The notes beneath the pieces were generated by a model, which was not told the DNA's origin, searched no databases, and saw only the letters and a program-made list of their open reading frames with translations. DNA of 64,000 nt from Flavobacteriales bacterium (GTDB lineage: Bacteria; Bacteroidota; Bacteroidia; Flavobacteriales_D; CAJJDF01): positions 5,054 to 69,053 of the forward strand of contig JAHDBM010000010.1 in assembly GCA_020630395.1 (NCBI GenBank). The letters are read 5' to 3'. Positions within the stretch are counted from its first letter, which is position 1; each line of letters starts with the position of its first letter. This document shows, one piece after another, positions 24,989-35,900 of the stretch. Both the position numbers and the translations under genes were made by a program.

Positions 24989-27900
24989 ATGAAAACACTA
25001 CTACACTTAAAAATGATGATGATATCCCTTATTATAGGGACATCCACATTCTCTCAGTTTGTTGATTACGAACGAGACACGAAATGGAACTTTGGACTAA
25101 ACATAGGCGGAACATGGCAAGATGCAGATATTAATCTGCAAAGACCAGGACTTGGATATGGTTTTACGTTTGGTAGAGCTATATATGAACAGCCTAACAG
25201 TATGTTTGGTTTAGATCTTAGATTTAGATATTTAAGAGGTAAAACATTTGGATTAGATCCAGATCGTTACTTAGTAGATTCTGCTACTGATGGTGGGTAT
25301 TATGCAGATAATGCTCCTTCTATAGTAGATAGTGGATATACTTACTTGAATAATGAAACAGATCTTCATGACTTTTCTTTAGAAGCTGTTTTAAAATTTC
25401 ATAGACTTAGAGAACGTACTGGAATTTTATTTCACGTTTTTGGTGGTGTTGGAATCACTGATTTTGGAACTAAAACAAACCTAACAGATGCTAATGGTTT
25501 TAATTACGATTATAGTAGTTTACCTGTTACTGGTGCTGATCCAACATTTGATCATGAAAACATATTGGATGAAGATTATGAATCTAATGCTGCATATCAT
25601 GAAGAAAGGCAAGTGAAATTCATGCCGTCTTTAGGTATTGGTATTGGTTATCAAATAACACCTAGTTTTTCTATTGGATTAGAACATAGAACTACGTTTA
25701 CGTTATACGATCAATTTGATGGTGTTGAGCAACCTGGAAGTGAATTTTTAAACTTAGAAAGTGGTAATGATATTTACCATTACAGTGCATTGAATTTAAG
25801 ATGGAACTTATTTAGAGGTAAAGCATCCCAAGAAGAAGATACATATGACCCACAAGATCCTTTTCCTTGTGATAAGCCTTATGTAAGTTTTGTTACACCA
25901 AGAGCAAACGAAAAGTTTGAAACGCAATATATTTCTATTTCAGCTAAGGTTGCCCGAGTATTAAGTAATAATGATATTGTTGTTAAAGTAAATAATATTG
26001 TTGTTGCCACTCAATATTCACTTTCAACTGAATTAGTTACTGCCAATGCTACTTTATTAAAGGGTAATAATACGATTGAGATAATAGCATCTAATAAATG
26101 TGGAAGAACTGTAGTTAAACGTAATGTTTCATTCCAAGAAAAAGAATGTTTAAAGCCTTATGTTAAAGTTAATAGCCCTTTAGCTACTGCTGTTAACCAA
26201 AGAACACAAAAATTAAATGCTACTGTAATTCATTTAAATCAAGGAACAGTTAATGTTACATTAAATGGACAAACTACTCCGCATACGTTAAATGGGCAAT
26301 CATTAAATGCTACTTTAAATTTAGTAGAGGGAAATAACTCAGTTGCTATTAAAGCTCAAAATGAATGTGGTGATACTACTTTGTTTATCAATTTACAATA
26401 TAAAGATGAACCTTGTTTAAGCCCTGTTATTAGCATACAAACTCCTCAAAATAATAGTAGACTTACAAGGAAATCAGTTACTTTATCTGCTAGAATAGAT
26501 AATATGCTATCTAATGATAGTTATACAGTTAAACTTAATGGTGTAACTCAGCAAGCTAGTTTTAGTCCGTCATCTAATATGTTAACTGCTGGCTTACAAC
26601 TTACAGGTGGTAACAACAGTATAGTGGTAACTGCTACTAATAAATGTGGTACAGATACAAAGGTTATTAATGTTATTGTAGAGAAAGAACCGTGTTTGGC
26701 TCCTGTAATATCTATTCTTAACCCCAGTAATGGTATAAAAGTATCAAGTCCTACGGTTAATTTAAGTGCAACTATCAATAATGTTGTATCAGCAAATCAA
26801 GTATCTGTTTCAGTTAATGGAAGAATTAATGCGAGTTCATTTAATAGTGCTAGAGGTAATTTAAGTTCATTATTAAAATTACAAGAAGGAACAAATACAA
26901 TAACAATCAATGCACAGAATGAGTGTGGTAATGATGTTAAAACAATTACGGTAATATATGAAAAACTACCTTGTTTAGCTCCTGTTATTAGTATCATAGC
27001 TCCTCAAAATGGACAGGTGTTTAATAACAATTCTACTGCGATAAGTGCTTCAATTTCAAATATAGTATCGGGTAGTCAAGTAACATGTTTAGTTAATGGT
27101 AATAGAGTGGCATCTTCCTATAATGCTTCTACAAGAATGTTAACTGCTAATACTGTTCTTAATAAAGGAAATAATACAGTGTCTATAACGGCAACTAACG
27201 ATTGTGGAAGTGTAACTGAAACAGTAGTTGTAACTTACCAATGTCCTACACCTGTTATTACTGTTTATGGCCCAACAACAGGTAGTGTTGTTAATGTTGC
27301 AAATGTTTCATTAAATGCTGCTGTAAGTGGTGTTAGTAATAAGAATGAGATTGTAGTATCATTAAATGGTAGTAATGTGCCTTTTAACTTTAACACACAA
27401 ACAGGAAGTATTACTGGTTCATTTTCGTTAAGAAATGGAGTTAATACGATTCGTATTTCTGTTAATACAGCATGTGGTGTTGCTAACAAGAGTATAGATG
27501 TTACGTATAACAAGCCATGTGACAAACCTGTAGTAACAATAACAAGTCCTATTAATAGTCAAGTTACTAGTAATTCTCAAATTACTATTGCTGGATCTGC
27601 AACTAATGTTACTAATAGATCTCAAATAAGTGTTACACTAAATGGTAACCCTGTAAATGTTAATGTAAGTGGTAATGGAACATTATCAATTAGTGGATCT
27701 GCAACATTAACTCAATCGGGTAATAATACGATTGTAATTACAGCAACAAATAGTTGTGGAGCAGATGCGAAGTCTGTATTGGTTAATTATAAAGCAAATG
27801 TACCTTGCCCTAAACCTGTATTAAGTATTATTACTCCGGTTGATGGTAAAACATATACAACTAAAAATGTAACGTTTAGCACAGTAGTTGCAAATATTAC

Positions 27901-30679
27901 TAGTAGTTCACAAGTAGTTGTTAAACTTAACGGAAGAACAATTTCAAGTTCTTTTAATAGTAGAACAAATCAAGTTACAGCTTCATTATCTTTAATAGAA
28001 GGAAATAATGCTATTGAAGTTGTTGCAACTAATTCTTGTGGAAATGCTCAGCAATCTATTAATGTTACGTTTAGATGTGATAAGCCAAAAATTAATTTCA
28101 TCAACCAAAATGGTATTAATAGAGCAGCTGCGACTGCTACAACAACTATAGTTGCTAGGGTAACAAATGTTACAGCTACTAGTCAGATAACGGTTAAATT
28201 AAATGGGAATGTAATTCCTCATAATTTTGCAACATCTACAGGAGTGTTAACGATTACAACTACCCTTAAAAAAGGCAAAAACACGATTGATGTTATGGCT
28301 AATAATGCTTGTGGAAGTGATAATCAAAATTTAGTTATTGATTTTAATCCTCCATGTGCAAAGCCAACTGTTAGTATTGCAGCACCTAGAAATGGAGCAC
28401 AATTAACTTCTCCTACAGTTAAATTAGTAGGTTCTGCATTAAATATTACAAGTAATAATCAATTAACTGTTAAGTTAAATGGCAAAGTACAGTCAACAAC
28501 TTTTACTTCGTCTAATAATAGCTACCAAAGTACATTATCATTGATAAGTGGTAATAATACGATAGAAGTTACTGCTACTAATTCTTGTGGTACTGCAACT
28601 AAAACAATTACGGTAAATTATAAAAAGCCTTGTGTTGCTCCAGCTGTTACAATTACAAGTCCTGCAAAAGGTAGTGCTATTAGTAGTTCTACTGTTAATT
28701 ATACTGCTAGAGTAACGGGTTCTGTAATAAAGTCGAATATTACGGTTCGTTTAAACGGAACATTGTTAACCAATTTTAGCTATAATGCGTCAACTGGAAT
28801 TGTTAGTGGTACAGCAAATGTAACACAAACGGGAACTAATAGAATAGCTGTATTTGCAATGAATGATTGTGGACAAATAGAATCTGCTAATGAGTTTACC
28901 AAAAAAGCCCCATGTGTTAAACCTATTATTACAGTAGGAAGTCCAACTAATGGTTCTACAGTTAATACTGGTACTATAAAAATTGATGGATATGCTAGAA
29001 ATGTTTCTCAAGCTCAAATTACGATTAAAGTAAATGGGCAAAGCAAAACATTTAACTACAGTTCTAAGTCAAATATTTATAGTTTAAACACGAGTTTAAT
29101 ATCAGGGACTAATACAATTGTTATTACTGCTACTAATGCTTGTGGTTCGGTAACTAAAACGATTATGGTTAATTATAATAAGCCATGCGTTAAGCCAACT
29201 GTTTCTATAAGCACACCTGCGGGTGGAGCTAAAGTTACACGAGCTGCACAAAGATTAACAGGGTCAGTAACTGAAATTACATCAGGATCACAACTTACGG
29301 TTAAACTTAATGGGGTTACTCAGCAGGCATCTTATAATGCATCTAGTAAATCTTTTGAAGCTGATTTAATATTAAATAATGGGTCTAATACCATTATGGT
29401 TTCTGCTCAAAATAATTGTGGAAATGCAATTAAAACCATTACGGTTACTTATAATCAGCCATGTGTTAAGCCTGGTGTAACTATCAGTACTCCTGCTAAA
29501 GGAGCAAACGTTTCGACTTCTAGAGTAAATTATTCGGCAAGGATTACTGGTACAGTTATAAAGAATAATATTTCTGTAAGTTTAAATGGAAATAGCTTAA
29601 GTACTTTTAATTATAATGCATCTACTGGTATTGTTAGTGGAACAGCTACTGTAACACAAACAGGTAATAATAGACTTGCCATATTTGTGATAAACGATTG
29701 CGGACAAATTGAAGTTGCTAATGAATTTACTAAGGCTGCTCCATGTGTTAAACCAAATGTGAGTTTGATTAGTCCAGCTAATGGTTCTCAAGTTAATGTT
29801 GCGAATGTTAAAATAGATGGATATGCTAGAAATGTTTCGCAAGCCCAAATAACAATTACGGTTAACGGGAAAGCAAAAACATTTAACTATAGCTCTAAGT
29901 CTAATATTTACAGTTTAAATACAAGTTTAATTGAAGGAAAAAACACAATTGTTGTTAAAGCTACAAATGCTTGTGGTACAGTTACTAAAACTAGTGTTGT
30001 AACATATAAGAAGCCTTGTAGTAATCCAAGTGTAGCTATAGCTGCTCCTAAAAATGGTTTTAAGCCAAAGAAAAATGTAGTAAACTTTAGTGCAGCTATT
30101 GAGAATATTAAGACTTCTAGAGATGTTGTTGTTAAGCTTAATGGTAAAACCGTTAAATTTACATTAATAGGTAATAAAGTAAGTGGTTTAGTAACCTTAA
30201 CCAAAAAGGGAAATAATAAATTAGAGATCATTGCTACAAATACTTGTGGTAAAGTTACCAAGAGTGTTAATATATTATATTCTCCTATAACTCCTATTAT
30301 AAAAGTCTCATTCCCAACTACAAACCCAACAAATGTGGGGAGTACAGGGTCTAAGATTAGTGGTAATGTTAGTGGTATCACATCTCCTAGTCAATTTGTA
30401 ATAAAAATTGGTAAAGATATTCAAAAAGGAGTGTCATTAACTAGACAGAAAAATGGGAGCTATAATTTTAATGCTGAAGTAAGGTTGCAAAAAGGTGAAA
30501 ACACAGTAGTTCTTGAAGCGATTAATAATTATAAGGTTAAGGCAACAAAATCTCTTGATTTTGTAGTTGGAAATGTGAAAGGCGGGACAAAAACCAATAA
30601 TACAACTCCTAATGTTAAAGCCGGTTCGATTAAAGGTGTAAAACCTGGGGGAGGTAAAGTTTCAAACCCTAGGAGGTAA
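24989..30679 (+). CDS. Giant surface/envelope protein: signal peptide, predicted N-terminal outer-membrane beta-barrel, about 17 tandem Ig-like domains
   Basis: Amphipathic beta strands in the first ~290 aa (FGLDLRFRYLRG, ILFHVFGGVGITDFG, SLGIGIGYQITPSFSIGLEHRTTF, SALNLRWNLFRG), then repeats PCxKPxVxIxxPxNG...VKLNG...GNNTIxIxATNxCGxxTKxIxVxY. Confidence 0.85.
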   Translation: MKTLLHLKMMMISLIIGTSTFSQFVDYERDTKWNFGLNIGGTWQDADINLQRPGLGYGFTFGRAIYEQPNSMFGLDLRFRYLRGKTFGLDPDRYLVDSATDGGYYADNAPSIVDSGYTYLNNETDLHDFSLEAVLKFHRLRERTGILFHVFGGVGITDFGTKTNLTDANGFNYDYSSLPVTGADPTFDHENILDEDYESNAAYHEERQVKFMPSLGIGIGYQITPSFSIGLEHRTTFTLYDQFDGVEQPGSEFLNLESGNDIYHYSALNLRWNLFRGKASQEEDTYDPQDPFPCDKPYVSFVTPRANEKFETQYISISAKVARVLSNNDIVVKVNNIVVATQYSLSTELVTANATLLKGNNTIEIIASNKCGRTVVKRNVSFQEKECLKPYVKVNSPLATAVNQRTQKLNATVIHLNQGTVNVTLNGQTTPHTLNGQSLNATLNLVEGNNSVAIKAQNECGDTTLFINLQYKDEPCLSPVISIQTPQNNSRLTRKSVTLSARIDNMLSNDSYTVKLNGVTQQASFSPSSNMLTAGLQLTGGNNSIVVTATNKCGTDTKVINVIVEKEPCLAPVISILNPSNGIKVSSPTVNLSATINNVVSANQVSVSVNGRINASSFNSARGNLSSLLKLQEGTNTITINAQNECGNDVKTITVIYEKLPCLAPVISIIAPQNGQVFNNNSTAISASISNIVSGSQVTCLVNGNRVASSYNASTRMLTANTVLNKGNNTVSITATNDCGSVTETVVVTYQCPTPVITVYGPTTGSVVNVANVSLNAAVSGVSNKNEIVVSLNGSNVPFNFNTQTGSITGSFSLRNGVNTIRISVNTACGVANKSIDVTYNKPCDKPVVTITSPINSQVTSNSQITIAGSATNVTNRSQISVTLNGNPVNVNVSGNGTLSISGSATLTQSGNNTIVITATNSCGADAKSVLVNYKANVPCPKPVLSIITPVDGKTYTTKNVTFSTVVANITSSSQVVVKLNGRTISSSFNSRTNQVTASLSLIEGNNAIEVVATNSCGNAQQSINVTFRCDKPKINFINQNGINRAAATATTTIVARVTNVTATSQITVKLNGNVIPHNFATSTGVLTITTTLKKGKNTIDVMANNACGSDNQNLVIDFNPPCAKPTVSIAAPRNGAQLTSPTVKLVGSALNITSNNQLTVKLNGKVQSTTFTSSNNSYQSTLSLISGNNTIEVTATNSCGTATKTITVNYKKPCVAPAVTITSPAKGSAISSSTVNYTARVTGSVIKSNITVRLNGTLLTNFSYNASTGIVSGTANVTQTGTNRIAVFAMNDCGQIESANEFTKKAPCVKPIITVGSPTNGSTVNTGTIKIDGYARNVSQAQITIKVNGQSKTFNYSSKSNIYSLNTSLISGTNTIVITATNACGSVTKTIMVNYNKPCVKPTVSISTPAGGAKVTRAAQRLTGSVTEITSGSQLTVKLNGVTQQASYNASSKSFEADLILNNGSNTIMVSAQNNCGNAIKTITVTYNQPCVKPGVTISTPAKGANVSTSRVNYSARITGTVIKNNISVSLNGNSLSTFNYNASTGIVSGTATVTQTGNNRLAIFVINDCGQIEVANEFTKAAPCVKPNVSLISPANGSQVNVANVKIDGYARNVSQAQITITVNGKAKTFNYSSKSNIYSLNTSLIEGKNTIVVKATNACGTVTKTSVVTYKKPCSNPSVAIAAPKNGFKPKKNVVNFSAAIENIKTSRDVVVKLNGKTVKFTLIGNKVSGLVTLTKKGNNKLEIIATNTCGKVTKSVNILYSPITPIIKVSFPTTNPTNVGSTGSKISGNVSGITSPSQFVIKIGKDIQKGVSLTRQKNGSYNFNAEVRLQKGENTVVLEAINNYKVKATKSLDFVVGNVKGGTKTNNTTPNVKAGSIKGVKPGGGKVSNPRR
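28352..29182 (+). repeat. 831-bp three-domain supermodule, copy 1
   Basis: Domain starts (Pro codon of PC) at 28352, 28628, 28910. Confidence 0.92.
29183..30013 (+). repeat. 831-bp three-domain supermodule, copy 2
   Basis: Domain starts at 29183, 29459, 29741; next unit at 30014; each is exactly +831 nt from copy 1. Confidence 0.92.
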
Positions 30680-30704
30680 ACGATTAAATAATGCTTATTA
30701 GCTT

Positions 30705-30739
30705 AAATGCCATTCGATTAATCGAATGGCATTTTTTAT
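30705..30739. terminator. Bidirectional terminator with 30-nt perfect palindrome
   Basis: AAATGCCATTCGATTAATCGAATGGCATTTTTTAT. Confidence 0.85.
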
Positions 30740-30948
30740 ATTACATATATTTGAAAATTGTCGAACTCAATGATGTCGCCCTTTCTCACTTTTAATCTTT
30801 TTCGATAGTCAACTTCACCATTATACTTTACCAACCCGTCTTCAACAACCATTTTTCCTATACCACCAGAAGGTAATATGTTGGTAGCTTTTAATAGTTG
30901 TATTAAATGAATATAATCTGTGGTTAATGTAAAGTTGATTTTTTCCAT
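30736..30948 (-). CDS. S4-domain RNA-binding protein (YaaA/YbcJ-like)
   Basis: YIHLIQLLKATNILPSGGIGKMVVEDGLVKYNGEVDYRKRLKVRKGDIIEF. Confidence 0.88.
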   Translation of the reverse strand: MEKINFTLTTDYIHLIQLLKATNILPSGGIGKMVVEDGLVKYNGEVDYRKRLKVRKGDIIEFDNFQIYVI

Positions 30949-30955
30949 AGGTAAA

Positions 30956-31396
30956 TTAATTAATCATATCAATATGTTCTACTCCTGCATCTAAATAAGG
31001 ATCACCTATTCTTTTAAATCCATAGCCTTCATAAAATTGTTGAAGATATTTCATAGCAGAAATTTTTAATGGTGCATTGTACTTTTTAGAGGTGAAATTA
31101 AGTATTGTTTTAATAATTTCATGCCCATGTTTTTTACCTCTAATAGAGGGATGTATAACAACTCTGCCAAAAGAAGCTTCTGTGTATTTTACTCCCGGAG
31201 GAACAATTCTTGAAGTTAATACGATTTTGTTATTAAGATCAGTGCCAATTAAATGCCAGCATTGTTTGTCGTAACCATCCAAGTCGTTATATATAGACTG
31301 TTGCTCAACAATAAAAACACCAATACGTAAAGATATTATATCATGAAATTCGTCAAGAGTAAGATCTTTATAATGTTTAATAACTAACTTAAGCAT
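30956..31396 (-). CDS. GNAT family N-acetyltransferase (ElaA-like)
   Basis: LRIGVFIVEQQSIYNDLDGYDKQCWHLIG...ASFGRVVIHPSIRGKKHGHEII. Confidence 0.9.
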   Translation of the reverse strand: MLKLVIKHYKDLTLDEFHDIISLRIGVFIVEQQSIYNDLDGYDKQCWHLIGTDLNNKIVLTSRIVPPGVKYTEASFGRVVIHPSIRGKKHGHEIIKTILNFTSKKYNAPLKISAMKYLQQFYEGYGFKRIGDPYLDAGVEHIDMIN

Positions 31397-31401
31397 GTAG
31401 C

Positions 31402-32952
31402 TTATCTAACAATTAATTTTGTTCTAAAAATAGAACCTTCATTATTTACTAATTGCACAAAATATACTCCATTAACTTTAGGAGCATAAACAACTGAATG
31501 CTGTAAGTTGAGGTTTTGATGAACTATTTTACCACTTACATCTATTATTTTTATTGATAATATATCGTTATCTATATTAAGAATATCACCTCTAGTAATA
31601 GGATTAGGATATAACGTATACGGTTTTTTCTTGATATTGTGAATGGAAGTAGAAGATGGATTAAGTTTTACCAACCAACTATCTGAACCACCAATATTTA
31701 ATGATACATCATTAGTGTCAGAAGATGAGCGTCCAATAAAAACTAGATCATTTGTATTGTTTTCGATAATTTCTATTCCTTGATCATAACTATCTCCTCC
31801 ATAATTTTTTTCAAATAATAAATTTCCATTGTTTGGATTAATATTTATAAGCCATACATCATTACCTCCGTAATTATTGCTTACTTGACCATCATTAGAG
31901 GAGGTGCTACCAATACCATAAACTTCTCCATTACTTAACTCAATTAAGTTAAGCAAAATGTCATCATCACTTCCTCCATACACTTCTTTCCAATTAATAT
32001 TACCATTTTTATCATAATTAATAATCCATATATCAATATTATCATATACAGAGTCAACATCAAAGTCTTTAGAGTATGAATATCCTCCTATGATTATGGA
32101 GCTATCAGATAAAGGGAGAATGCTCTCAGCAAAGTCTAAACTACTACCACCAATAGCATCACTCCAAATTACAGCACCTGTGTCATTAAATTTAATAGTA
32201 AGATAATCATAACTACCATTGTTAGATGGCGAATCATTATTACTAGATGTGCTTAAACCAGTCATGATAAAATTACCATCTAATAAAGGTTTTATATCTC
32301 TAATTTGTTCAGTTCCTGTTCCTCCATAATTTTTTTCCCACAATACATTTCCAGCTGTGTCAATTTCCATGATTAAATTATCAAAACTACCATAGTTATT
32401 AGATACATCACCATTACTGGAACTTGACATTGCACCAATTAATAGATTTCCATTTGCTTTTTGAATAATTGTTTCCCCTCTATCTCTATCAGTACCTCCG
32501 TATGTTTTTGCCCAAATTAAATTACCACTAGTAGATAATTTAACTAATAATATGTCGTCATCTCCTTTGTTAACAGTTATGTCTTGATCGTTTGACTTTG
32601 AATATCCAACAATATAAATTGCATTATCACTACCTTTTAATATTTCTTTAGGGTAATCATTAAGTGTTCCACCAATTGTTGTTTCCCAAATTATATTTCC
32701 GGCAGCATCAATATTGGCAACCCAAACATCACTTCCTCCTTTATCTACAGAAGCTGTCCCATCATTAAGGTTGTTGTCATTAGCAATTAAATAGCCTGAG
32801 CCTCCATCAGAGGTTAGTGAGTGAGATATTTCAGATAAAGATGATCCAAATGTTTTTTCCCAATCGATATCAGTAAATTGAGCATTAAGCATATATCCTA
32901 GTAAGATAAAAAGTAAAGATAGTTTCATAGTTGATTTTTTTAAAGATAACAA
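31402..32952 (-). CDS. Secreted repeat protein (predicted seven-bladed propeller) with T9SS type A sorting domain
   Basis: Seven ~59-aa repeats (WEKxYGGxxxD...GSDxWLxxxDxxGN) and C-terminus LYPNPITRGDILNI...GVYFVQLVNNEGSIFRTKLIVR. Confidence 0.87.
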   Translation of the reverse strand: MLSLKKSTMKLSLLFILLGYMLNAQFTDIDWEKTFGSSLSEISHSLTSDGGSGYLIANDNNLNDGTASVDKGGSDVWVANIDAAGNIIWETTIGGTLNDYPKEILKGSDNAIYIVGYSKSNDQDITVNKGDDDILLVKLSTSGNLIWAKTYGGTDRDRGETIIQKANGNLLIGAMSSSSNGDVSNNYGSFDNLIMEIDTAGNVLWEKNYGGTGTEQIRDIKPLLDGNFIMTGLSTSSNNDSPSNNGSYDYLTIKFNDTGAVIWSDAIGGSSLDFAESILPLSDSSIIIGGYSYSKDFDVDSVYDNIDIWIINYDKNGNINWKEVYGGSDDDILLNLIELSNGEVYGIGSTSSNDGQVSNNYGGNDVWLININPNNGNLLFEKNYGGDSYDQGIEIIENNTNDLVFIGRSSSDTNDVSLNIGGSDSWLVKLNPSSTSIHNIKKKPYTLYPNPITRGDILNIDNDILSIKIIDVSGKIVHQNLNLQHSVVYAPKVNGVYFVQLVNNEGSIFRTKLIVR

Positions 32953-32954
32953 AA

Positions 32955-35900
32955 TTAGGGCACAAGTACTACTTCTTTATGTTTTGTGTATAGCAAATAT
33001 TGATGAACATTTTCATATCCCATTTCTCTTAATATAGTACCATATATTGTAATTTGCTTTTTATGTTTGTTTTCTTTTTCTCCTGTTTTAAAATCTATTA
33101 CATAAGTTTTGTTGTTATATAATATAATTTTATCAGGTCTTAATGATTTTCCCTTATTCGTTATAATTTCATGTTCATTTTTAACAATTCCATTACCGTC
33201 AAACCATTCAGAAACTGACGGGATATTAAAGATTTCGGATACTTCTTTTTTTAATTCTTCCGTGTTATGATAATTAATGGCACCTTCACTTGATAACCTA
33301 TCAATGATTTTATTAGTATCAGTTGTAGTTTCTATTTTTGATAAGATAAGGTGTATCGTATTTCCTTTTTCAATTGATTCTCTATAAGTGCCTTCTGTCC
33401 AATTCTTTTTGTAGAGCTCACTCAGGTGCACTTTATCTTTCCAATTGGTGCTTAATATGTTATTAATACTAAGTAAATTAATGACCTGTTGATCTTTATT
33501 AAGTTGTTCTATAGGTTTGTTTTCGCCTACCAATATAGTGTTGTCAATAAAATTAGGGTGAGTTTGACATATATCATACAAATAAGAAGAAATCAATCCT
33601 TTTTTAAGATTTCCTTTTTTATCTGTGGTATTGGTATCAGATATAATATGAAGTTGCTTTTCTGGTCTGGTTAATGCAACATACAAGAGGTTTATATTAT
33701 CTAACAGGTTAGACTCTTCTTCTCTTTCAAGTAAGCTAGAAAAAGGAGTATGTTTTATCGCTTTTTTTAATGGTATTAAGCCCACTGGTAAGTCTAAGCC
33801 TAAATCAGTATTAATATTTACCCATTCTAGAGTTGATTTTCTGCTTTTTAACTCCCAGTTTACAAAAGGACATATTACAACAGGAAATTGAAGCCCTTTA
33901 GATTTATGGATGGTCATAATGGTTACTGCATTTGTCCCTTCAGGTGTAGAGATGGAAATTTTATGCCCATGCTCGTTCCACCACTCTAAAAAACTGCCAA
34001 TATCATTTTGTTTAAAAGTAGCTTCTTGTATTTTGTCTAGTAAACAAATTAAAAACGGATTTGGAGCTCCATTATTTAATTGAAACGTCCTGATAATATG
34101 TTCTGCTAAGTCATAAATAGAAACATCTAATGTGATGATGTCATTTAATGCTTTATTAAAGCTATTTAATATGCCTTTAAGGTCTATCGAATTACCAAAT
34201 TTTTCTTTCTTAACATTAGACAAAAATAGTTTGTTCAAGGTTTTTTGCTCAGCAAGATAAGTAGTAATCGCAATTTTAGCTTGGTTATTATTAGGTTGAT
34301 GAATATAGGATAAGAAATTAATTAAAAAGTTAACTTCTTTATTGGTGTGAATGACTAAACTTTCTGATGTGATGACCTCAATTTGATGTTCTAGTAAATA
34401 GTCAGCAAGAAGTGAACTCTTTTTATTATCTCTTACTAGAATGCAAATATCCTTATGGCTAAATCCATTTTGATTAACATCTTTTATTTGTTGAAGTGTA
34501 GATGCTAAATAAGCATTATTTAATTCCTCTTTATCGGTTTCCTCTATAAACTTTATATGAACAATTCCTGTAGATTTTTCTTCGATAGGTATTTGTTTAA
34601 CAGAGTTATATATTGATTTATATTGACTAGGTAGGAAATTGGTAATAGCCTCAAAAAACCAATTGTTAAACTCCACTACTTGACTATGAGATCTAAAATT
34701 AAATTCAAGAAGTTGTTCTTTAAAATTATTAACCAAAGAAGTTTCTCTTTCTAACAGTAAATCGTCTTGGTTATGATCAATAATGGCAGGAAGAGAATCA
34801 AATTGTTCTACTTTTCCTCCTCTAAATCGATAAATAGCTTGTTTGGCATCACCAACTATCAATGTTTGTTCGCCAGTAGATAAGGAATTGTCAACTAGTG
34901 GTAATAAATTATGCCATTGTAATATGGAGGTATCTTGAAATTCATCAACCATGATGTTTTTATATCTTTCACCAATTTTTTCATAAATAAAAGGAGCTGG
35001 TTGATCTTTTATTTCTTCAGAGATTAGCTGATTAAAATCACTTATTAAGAGTATTCCAGAAGTTTCCTTTAGATCATTTAATTTGCTGTAAAGTTCGTTT
35101 GCTAAAATAATATTAAAGCTATTTTCTTCTAATAATTGATAGGTGAAATAATCGGGTCTTAATTTCAAGATGTTACCATAGCAACCTCTTATTTTTTGTT
35201 TAATATGGTCTAATGATTGTTTAGCATATTCTGGAGCTTTGGTAGTAAGCCATTTGTCAATTGAAGGGTCAATTGCATTGGTAATCGTTACGCCTATTTC
35301 TATTAATTTTTCTAGTTTTCCTTCTCTTATATCGTTAAAAAAATTATAGAAGGTACCCCTCGAAAAAAAAGATTTTTCAATTTGATGCTTATTTAGTAGA
35401 TCAATAATATGTTTAGCCTCTTTTATTATTTCCTCTTCTACATGTTGTCTTTTTTTAGCCAATGTATGAGCAGCATCATGTAAATCTTTAACAGAAAATC
35501 CTTTTAATTGATCTAAAAAGGGAGCGTTTTCTTCTCTAATAATTGTTTTGGCAAACTCAAAAATTCCATGCTCTATATTCCAACTTTTTTCATTATCAAT
35601 TTGTTTGTCTAACAACTTTAATAATATAGAGGAGATTGTTTTTTTAGTTCCAGCTTCATCAACAAGAGCGTTTATGGCACTTTTTAGTAACGTATCTACA
35701 TCCATTTCAATTTCAAAATCAGGTTGTAAAGAAAGGTCTTTAGCAAATGCTCTAATGATTTTGTGTGTAAACTTATCTATTGTTGATACTTTTAAATCAG
35801 AATAATTATGTAAAATAGATTGAAAAACAATCCAAGATTTTTCTTTAAGAGTTTCTTTGTCAAGTTTAAAAGAAGAGCTGTAGTCATCAATTAATTGTGG

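Larger units (their letters stand above)
25865..30560 (+). repeat. Tandem Ig-like domain array (~17 units of about 80-95 codons)
   Basis: NxCG (or TACG) marker occurs 16 times plus one degenerate copy (NNYKVKA). Confidence 0.93.

Noticed and set aside
29908-30381. 157-aa minus-strand ORF inside the giant repeat gene
   Set aside because: Antisense to conserved Ig-like coding sequence; hydrophobic, Leu/Thr/Val-rich shadow translation of V/T/N-rich repeats; the same kind of shadow ORF recurs at 26548, 26797, 27265, 27428, 28790 and 29597.
25865-30560. Considered CRISPR or DNA-level satellite because of regular repetition
   Set aside because: The repeats are divergent at DNA level, in frame and conserved at protein level with no identical short direct repeats or spacers; it is a protein-domain array.
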